From the NCBI RefSeq assembly GCF_001544695.2, contig NZ_FCOM02000040.1:1-64000 (forward strand): 64,000 nucleotides of DNA. The letters run 5' to 3'. The notes beneath the pieces are model-generated. The model made no database searches, had not been told where the DNA came from, and saw nothing but the letters and a program-made list of their open reading frames with translations. Origin of the DNA: Caballeronia arvi. GTDB taxonomy: Bacteria > Pseudomonadota > Gammaproteobacteria > Burkholderiales > Burkholderiaceae. Of this stretch, positions 61,775-64,000 are shown one piece after another. The first letter of the stretch is position 1. Every line of letters starts with the position of its first letter. The position numbers and the translations under genes were made by a program.

Positions 61775-63094
61775 TCACTTCGCGGCGGGCGTGACCCGCC
61801 ACACGGTATTGCCGACATCATCGGCGACGAGCAACGCGCCCTTGCCATCGACCACGACGCCCACAGGACGTCCGAGCGCATGGCCATCCGACGACACGAA
61901 GCCCGTCAGGATATCCTCGGGCGGACCGGCTGGCTTGCCGTTATCGAAGGGCACGAAGATGACTTTGTAGCCGGTTCTCGGCTTGCGATTCCACGAGCCA
62001 TGCTGACCGATGAACGCGCCATTGCGATAGCGTTCGGCAAACGCATTGCCATCGTAGAAGGCGAGTCCAAGGGACGCGGTGTGCGCGCCGATCGCATAGT
62101 CGGGTGCGATGGCGGCCTGCACGAGATCCGCGCGCTGCGGCTTCACGCGATCATCGACATGCTGTCCGTAATAGCTGTACGGCCAGCCGTAGAACGCGCC
62201 ATCCTTCACGGAAGTCAGATAGTCGGGCACGAGCTCGTTGCCCAGTTCGTCGCGTTCGTTCACGACGGTCCATAGCGCGCCGCTTTGCGGCTGCCATGCC
62301 ATGCCGTTCGGATTGCGCAAGCCGGTGGCGAATAGGCGCGATTGCTTCGATTCGATATCCACTTCCATGATCGCCGCGCGCCCGTTCTCTGCGTCGATGC
62401 CGTTTTCCGCCGCGTTGCTGTTCGAGCCGACGGTCACATAGAGCTTCTTGCCGTCGCGGCTCGCGATGATGTTCTTGGTCCAGTGATGGTTGATATCGCC
62501 GGCGGGTAAATCGATGAACTTCTCGCCCGGTGTAGTGATTTGCGTGGCGCCGGTTTCGTACTTGAAGCGCATGATCGAATCGGTATTCGCGACGTAGAGC
62601 TCATCGCCGACGAGCGCCATGCCGAAGGGCGAATGCAGATTGTCGATGAACACGCTGCGCGTTTCCGCGACGCCATCGCCATCGGCATCGCGCAACAGGA
62701 CGATGCGGTCCGCGCTCGGCACGGCGGCGCCCGCGCGCTTCTGCACCTTCTTCATCACGAAGCCCTTGATGCCTGAGTTTTCATCGTGCTTCGCGGGCGC
62801 GTTGCTTTCGGCGACGAGCACATCGCCATTGGGCAGCGTCGCGAGCCAGCGCGGATGATCGAGCCCTGTGCCGAAGGCGTTCACGCTGAAGCCCGCAGCG
62901 GCGATGGGTTTCTGTCCTTGCGCCCACGGCTTTGCCGGTGCGATGTTCACCGTAGGCATCATCGATTTATGTGGCGCGGGCAGCGTCGGATTCGGGCCGA
63001 AGTCCTGGGCGTAATCGTCGGCGATGGCCGCGCCGCTCGCGAGCATCAGTGCGAACGCGGCGGCTTGCGCGAGTTGCTTTGTTTTGGTCTTCAT
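61775..63094 (-). CDS. PQQ-dependent sugar dehydrogenase (L-sorbosone dehydrogenase-like)
   Basis: A 439-residue exported protein: signal peptide at 1-25 (AAAFALMLASGAAIA), then a six-bladed beta-propeller of the sGDH/sorbosone dehydrogenase type with LDHPRWLATLPNGDVLVAES, GLRNPNGMAWQPQSGALWTVVNERDELG, FIGQHGSWNRKPRTGY and GHALGRPVGVVVDGKGALLVADD. The His/Arg/Asp-rich segments match PQQ-binding members, so it probably oxidises aldoses or aldehydes in the periplasm. No pqq biosynthesis genes are nearby. Confidence 0.85.
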   Translation of the reverse strand: MKTKTKQLAQAAAFALMLASGAAIADDYAQDFGPNPTLPAPHKSMMPTVNIAPAKPWAQGQKPIAAAGFSVNAFGTGLDHPRWLATLPNGDVLVAESNAPAKHDENSGIKGFVMKKVQKRAGAAVPSADRIVLLRDADGDGVAETRSVFIDNLHSPFGMALVGDELYVANTDSIMRFKYETGATQITTPGEKFIDLPAGDINHHWTKNIIASRDGKKLYVTVGSNSNAAENGIDAENGRAAIMEVDIESKQSRLFATGLRNPNGMAWQPQSGALWTVVNERDELGNELVPDYLTSVKDGAFYGWPYSYYGQHVDDRVKPQRADLVQAAIAPDYAIGAHTASLGLAFYDGNAFAERYRNGAFIGQHGSWNRKPRTGYKVIFVPFDNGKPAGPPEDILTGFVSSDGHALGRPVGVVVDGKGALLVADDVGNTVWRVTPAAK

Positions 63095-63262
63095 TCAACC
63101 GCCGCCGATGCCTTGCGTCACCTTGCCCGTGCCGCCGCACGTCTTGCAGTCCGCGCCGTCGCGCTTGCCCGAGCCATTGCAGTCCGGACAGAGGTCTTCG
63201 CCGCTGCCGGGTGCGCCGGGTTCGGCTTCATCGCCGGGATTGAGAGGAGGTTCCTGCGCCAT
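63095..63262 (-). CDS. 55-residue DnaJ-type zinc-finger protein
   Basis: Sequence runs MAQEPPLNPGDEAEPG, then CPDCNGSGKRDGADCKTCGG: two CxxCxGxG motifs (Cys25, Cys28, Cys39, Cys42) as in the DnaJ central domain. AAGGA precedes the ATG. Its stop directly abuts the start of the sorbosone-dehydrogenase-like gene (TGAATG), making it the first gene of a three-gene unit. No chaperone domain accompanies it; a regulatory or metal-handling role is possible. Confidence 0.8.
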   Translation of the reverse strand: MAQEPPLNPGDEAEPGAPGSGEDLCPDCNGSGKRDGADCKTCGGTGKVTQGIGGG

Positions 63263-63525
63263 CGCCGTATCCTTGCTTGTGGGAAGAATTGCATCGGTTG
63301 TAACGACAGCAAACAGCGTTCCTCCTCAGCGTGCAAGGCTTGCAGTCCTTTGGAAGTTTTTGCACGCGCGCGACGGGGCAGCAACGCGCAATCCCTTGCC
63401 GCGCCGGACTTCGGTTCTGGTACGCGCGATGCTCATATGACGATGCGGCACCAGCCGCGGCTTTTACCACTGCAAACGTCGTCGCGCGGGTTCCTGCACG
63501 TGATGACATAGCCAGGAGGGTTTTT

Positions 63526-63705
63526 ATGAGCGGAAACCAAAAGCAAATGGGCAACCAGCCGTCCAAGCCGAATGAATCGAACGAGTCTCACAGGCAGCAC
63601 GGCCAACACGAAAAGACACCGGGGCAACCGCAACAAGGTCAGACCGGCCAGCGGCAGCAGAATCAGCCGTTGCCGCAGCATAAGGGCGGCCAGCGTCAAC
63701 CTTGA
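63526..63705 (+). CDS. Small Gln-rich hydrophilic protein
   Basis: Predicted 59 residues, almost free of hydrophobic residues and rich in Gln, Asn, Pro and Gly (SGNQKQMGNQPSK, PQQGQTGQRQQNQ). GCCAGGAGGG is a very strong ribosome-binding site. Such composition suggests an intrinsically disordered stress protein. The region upstream (63263-63525) shows no other gene. A hairpin follows at 63734. Confidence 0.65.
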   Translation: MSGNQKQMGNQPSKPNESNESHRQHGQHEKTPGQPQQGQTGQRQQNQPLPQHKGGQRQP

Positions 63706-63733
63706 TCGTCTTGGAGAAGTGGCAGGAAGCAAC

Positions 63734-63765
63734 GCGCGCGGTCTCGCATTTGTGAGGCCGCGCGC
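63734..63765. terminator. Probable shared terminator hairpin
   Basis: GCGCGCGGTCTC (63734-63745) pairs with GAGGCCGCGCGC (63754-63765) with one T-G pair and an 8-base loop, between two convergent stops. There is no T-run, so termination efficiency is uncertain. Confidence 0.55.
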
Positions 63766-63773
63766 GATCACAT

Positions 63774-64000
63774 TCAGGGCTTGCGTCCGAATGCTTCGCG
63801 CAGACGCTTTTTCGCGCGCTCCAGTGTGCTCTTGCGCGACTTCGGCAAATTGCGTCCGGCGCGATTGATATAGAAGTTGAGCATCGCCATCGCCGATTGA
63901 AACGGCGAACCCTTGCGACGCGTGCTGCGCGTGGAGGAGCGCTTGAGCGAATCGGCGATTTCCTGCGCATTGCCGGTCTTGAAGATATCGCGCTGGATAT
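63774..64000 (-). CDS. DUF3175 protein (5' end outside the window)
   Basis: The last 74 residues of a small basic protein: IFKTGNAQEIADSLKRSS, then SPFQSAMAMLNFYINRAG and RNLPKSRKSTLERAKKRL. The AMAMLNFYINRAGRNLP segment is diagnostic for DUF3175, a short family of unknown role common in proteobacteria. It is Lys/Arg-rich, so nucleic-acid binding is possible. The start lies beyond position 64000. Confidence 0.75.
   Translation of the reverse strand, partial: IQRDIFKTGNAQEIADSLKRSSTRSTRRKGSPFQSAMAMLNFYINRAGRNLPKSRKSTLERAKKRLREAFGRKP

Overview
This 64 kb window is high-GC DNA from the Burkholderiaceae, most likely a Paraburkholderia/Caballeronia-type genome. The evidence is the PHA phasin, several MocR-type GntR/aminotransferase regulators, an AhpC/AhpF pair, a homodimeric pyruvate-dehydrogenase-like E1, DUF1269 and DUF3175 proteins, and a dispersed hairpin repeat of a kind I associate with this family. 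The gene mix (catabolism, regulators, stress functions, no ribosomal or replication genes) suggests a secondary replicon or an accessory part of a chromosome; that is inference. No complete insertion sequence, prophage, CRISPR array or complete RNA gene was found.

Layout. 1-165: probable end of an insertion sequence abutting a truncated copy of the dispersed repeat. 166-4911: two alpha-glucan enzymes, a glycogen debranching enzyme and a GH63-like glucosidase. 5050-13218: a small membrane protein, a YdeP/FdhF-like molybdopterin oxidoreductase divergent from a MocR regulator and a small winged-helix protein, a GT25 glycosyltransferase, a second MocR regulator and an orphan TAXI binding protein. 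13407-15380: an unusual zinc-ribbon membrane protein with three YYLG repeats. 15381-16025: gene-free stretch with a tRNA-like relic and hairpins. 16026-19481: alpha-ketoglutaric semialdehyde dehydrogenase divergent from a LysR regulator, then trans-aconitate methyltransferase. 19776-25119: RsbRD-type histidine kinase, ahpF and ahpC with an OxyR-like site, an F420-type NADP oxidoreductase and ribA. 25129-30297: 2OG-Fe(II) oxygenase, hemerythrin protein, a Cas4-like nuclease/DinG-like helicase fusion and a third MocR regulator.

30445-32488 is a compact translationally coupled unit: 43-residue lipoprotein, vanillyl-alcohol-oxidase-family flavoprotein and a Tat-exported small protein. It is followed by a DOPA-dioxygenase-like gene, a phasin, a small XRE protein and a DMT exporter. 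35709-38259 holds several small proteins, one followed by an AG-rich repeat tract and a strong terminator. 38314-47307 contains an HtrA-like protease, an Ap4A-phosphorylase-like protein, L-fuconate dehydratase, and divergently a FadR-type regulator with a complete sugar ABC transporter. This is a plausible L-fucose/L-fuconate (or related sugar acid) uptake and catabolism locus.

47893-48518 is a 173 bp inverted repeat pair around a 280 bp spacer, next to an orphan ParA. Then follow a LysR regulator, an FmdB zinc ribbon, an MscS channel, an Lrp regulator divergent from a stand-alone E1 (MdeR/MdeB-like arrangement), a phosphoribosyltransferase overlapping an enoyl-CoA hydratase, and a sigma54-type promoter driving amtB with nadE behind it. 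The window closes with a hybrid histidine kinase, a three-gene unit (DnaJ-type zinc finger, sorbosone-dehydrogenase-like protein, acidic hypothetical protein), a Gln-rich small protein and a truncated DUF3175 gene.

No previously undescribed multi-gene system could be proven. The best candidates for something new are the 35709-36022 small-protein/repeat/terminator unit, the YYLG-repeat zinc-ribbon protein, the tRNA-like relic, the coupled lipoprotein-flavooxidase-Tat unit and the long inverted repeat beside the orphan ParA.
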